Of a stretch of 33,032 nt of DNA, positions 32,089 through 33,032 are shown piece after piece. The translations under genes and the position numbers were made by a program. Positions within the stretch are counted from its first letter, which is position 1, and every line of letters begins with the position of its first letter. This DNA is from a virus. The notes below the pieces were generated by a model that was not told where the DNA came from, did no database searches, and worked only from the letters and a program-made list of their open reading frames with translations. The stretch lies in IMG/VR virus record IMGVR_UViG_3300005735_000156, positions 1 to 33,032 of that record. One strand, written 5' to 3'.

Positions 32089-33032
32089 GTGGAGTTTTTT
32101 ATAAAAAAGAATAGTACGTTACCTAAACTACAAGTTGAGGTTCTAAATGAATCAAGAAATGGTTACAACCAACTTGACCCACTTATCTATGCATCCACTG
32201 TTACCTTTTCAATGCAGGATGTCGAAACAGGTATTTATAAGATTGCTAATTCAAAAGCACAAGTATTACCAAATAAAGATGATTCAGGTTACATCTTATC
32301 TTATCAATTCTCTAAAAAGAATACTAATAAAAACGGTAGTTACAATGGTTTTTTCACAATAACTAATGAAAGGGGAGTATACCGAATACCGATAGAGAGT
32401 AGTTTATTTATTACGGTTGCGGAATCATTTGCCGACTCTGAAATGTGTTGTCGTAGAAATAAGATATCAAATCAAATATCACTTACTGACACACACAGTA
32501 GTGGTTCTGTAATTTCTGATTACGCAGCCAACGCAACATACCCTGTGGATACTGAAGTGAATATCACCTTTAAAAATGTACTTTTAATGGTTGATGGTCG
32601 TCAAATAGTTAATGAAGTTAAATTAACCATAAATAAGGGTGAGAAAAATGCCACATATAAAATTATAAGCCCATACAATTATAATTTAATTACTGGTGAA
32701 AGTTACTATGAAGATATTAAAGTTGACAATATAAGTTCTTCAGGTAAATATAGGTTTGTGGTTGAGCCAAAGTCTAACTTTGATACTACGATTACTCCGA
32801 CACCAACATCTACACCTTCACCAACACCAACGGTAACTCCGACAACATCAATCACACCCACATCCACTTTACAAATCACATCAACACCAACAGTTACAAA
32901 AACAATTGGTATAACACCTTCCATTTCTGTTAGTCTTACTCAGACACCAACTATTAGTAAAAGCCCAACTGTTACACCTACATCGACTATAGATGTTACC
33001 CCAACAGCAACAAATACACCAAACCCTACGGA
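32089..33032 (+). CDS. Virion protein with mucin-like Thr/Pro tract, GTG start, 3' end missing
   Basis: A frame starting at a GTG is open to the right end of the window (314 codons and two bases). It encodes MEFFIKKNSTLPKLQVEVLN, then a folded-looking domain of about 230 residues (STVTFSMQDVETGIYKIANS; GSYNGFFTITNERGVYRIPI; a CC pair at EMCCRRN; strands LLMVDGRQIVNEVKLTI), and from residue 233 a Thr/Pro/Ser tract (TITPTPTSTPSPTPTVTPTT and onward). It follows the LamG-like gene with 19 bases between, so both are likely from one late transcript. Phage structural proteins often use such tracts as flexible linkers. No in-frame ATG lies near the start. Confidence 0.8.
   Translation, partial: MEFFIKKNSTLPKLQVEVLNESRNGYNQLDPLIYASTVTFSMQDVETGIYKIANSKAQVLPNKDDSGYILSYQFSKKNTNKNGSYNGFFTITNERGVYRIPIESSLFITVAESFADSEMCCRRNKISNQISLTDTHSSGSVISDYAANATYPVDTEVNITFKNVLLMVDGRQIVNEVKLTINKGEKNATYKIISPYNYNLITGESYYEDIKVDNISSSGKYRFVVEPKSNFDTTITPTPTSTPSPTPTVTPTTSITPTSTLQITSTPTVTKTIGITPSISVSLTQTPTISKSPTVTPTSTIDVTPTATNTPNPT
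32785..33032 (+). repeat. Thr/Pro/Ser-rich low-complexity coding tract
   Basis: About 80 codons from residue 233 to the window end are dominated by Thr, Pro, Ser, Ile and Val, with recurring T-P-T and T-P-S units. Codon choice varies (ACA, ACT, ACC, ACG), so the pattern is kept at protein level and is not simple DNA slippage. The tract continues beyond the window. Confidence 0.9.

Noticed and set aside
1-33032. tRNA genes, CRISPR arrays, insertion sequences or integrase sites
   Set aside because: I saw no cloverleaf-type sequence, no spaced short repeats, no transposase or integrase motifs; a computed tRNA scan was not possible.

Overview
The window is a piece of a tailed-phage genome of the T4 superfamily (myovirus). 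The clearest markers are a T4 gp23-like major capsid protein directly after an acidic gp22-like prohead core gene, a gp55-like late sigma factor, a gp5-like baseplate OB-fold protein, PhoH, dUTPase and a DEDDy exonuclease. The DNA is AT-rich, and almost no gene has a Shine-Dalgarno sequence; starts are preceded by A/T-rich DNA instead. That pattern, known from Bacteroidota and their phages, makes a Bacteroidota host plausible. The organism call rests on gene content and start context only; no searches were possible.

Layout. Bases 1-2576 (+) carry the head genes (core protein, then major capsid protein), closed by a strong terminator at 2597-2625. Bases 2624-3246 (-) hold two small genes, each with its own late-type promoter. 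Bases 3324-5494 (+) are a two-gene island: a large Cys/Lys-rich mosaic protein and a cupin. Bases 5486-12317 (-), read right to left, run from the late sigma factor through a small GRPKK protein, a large virion or baseplate protein, a small coiled coil, a gp5-like baseplate protein and a probable tail/adhesin protein to a basic internal-protein-like peptide and a 58-residue GTG-start gene.

Bases 12317-27498 (-) form a long, tightly overlapping block dominated by glycan genes: seven glycosyltransferase genes (one a two-domain fusion), UDP-glucose dehydrogenase-like, GDP-mannose 4,6-dehydratase, a compact DegT-type aminotransferase, FkbM methyltransferase, SGNH hydrolase, hexapeptide acyltransferase and cupin. 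PhoH, dUTPase, an exonuclease and two HAD-like proteins are mixed in. Two transferases look like fucosyltransferases (GT10 and GT11), and the dehydratase makes the precursor of GDP-fucose and GDP-perosamine, so the block probably makes or modifies a 6-deoxyhexose-containing glycan. Bases 27554-29988 (-) hold five small uncharacterised phage genes, one with a WYL-like domain. Bases 30036-33032 (+) hold two large structural proteins: one LamG-like, ending in an 11-residue Cys repeat, and one that starts with GTG, ends in a mucin-like Thr/Pro tract and runs off the window.

How it fits together. The encoded gp55-like sigma factor should recognise T4-type late promoters (NATAAATA). Four good copies lie about 28-36 bases upstream of starts, all in front of structural or unknown genes and none inside the glycan block. 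The glycan block may be expressed at another time. Its product could decorate the virion (the Thr/Pro-rich protein is a candidate acceptor) or change the host surface.
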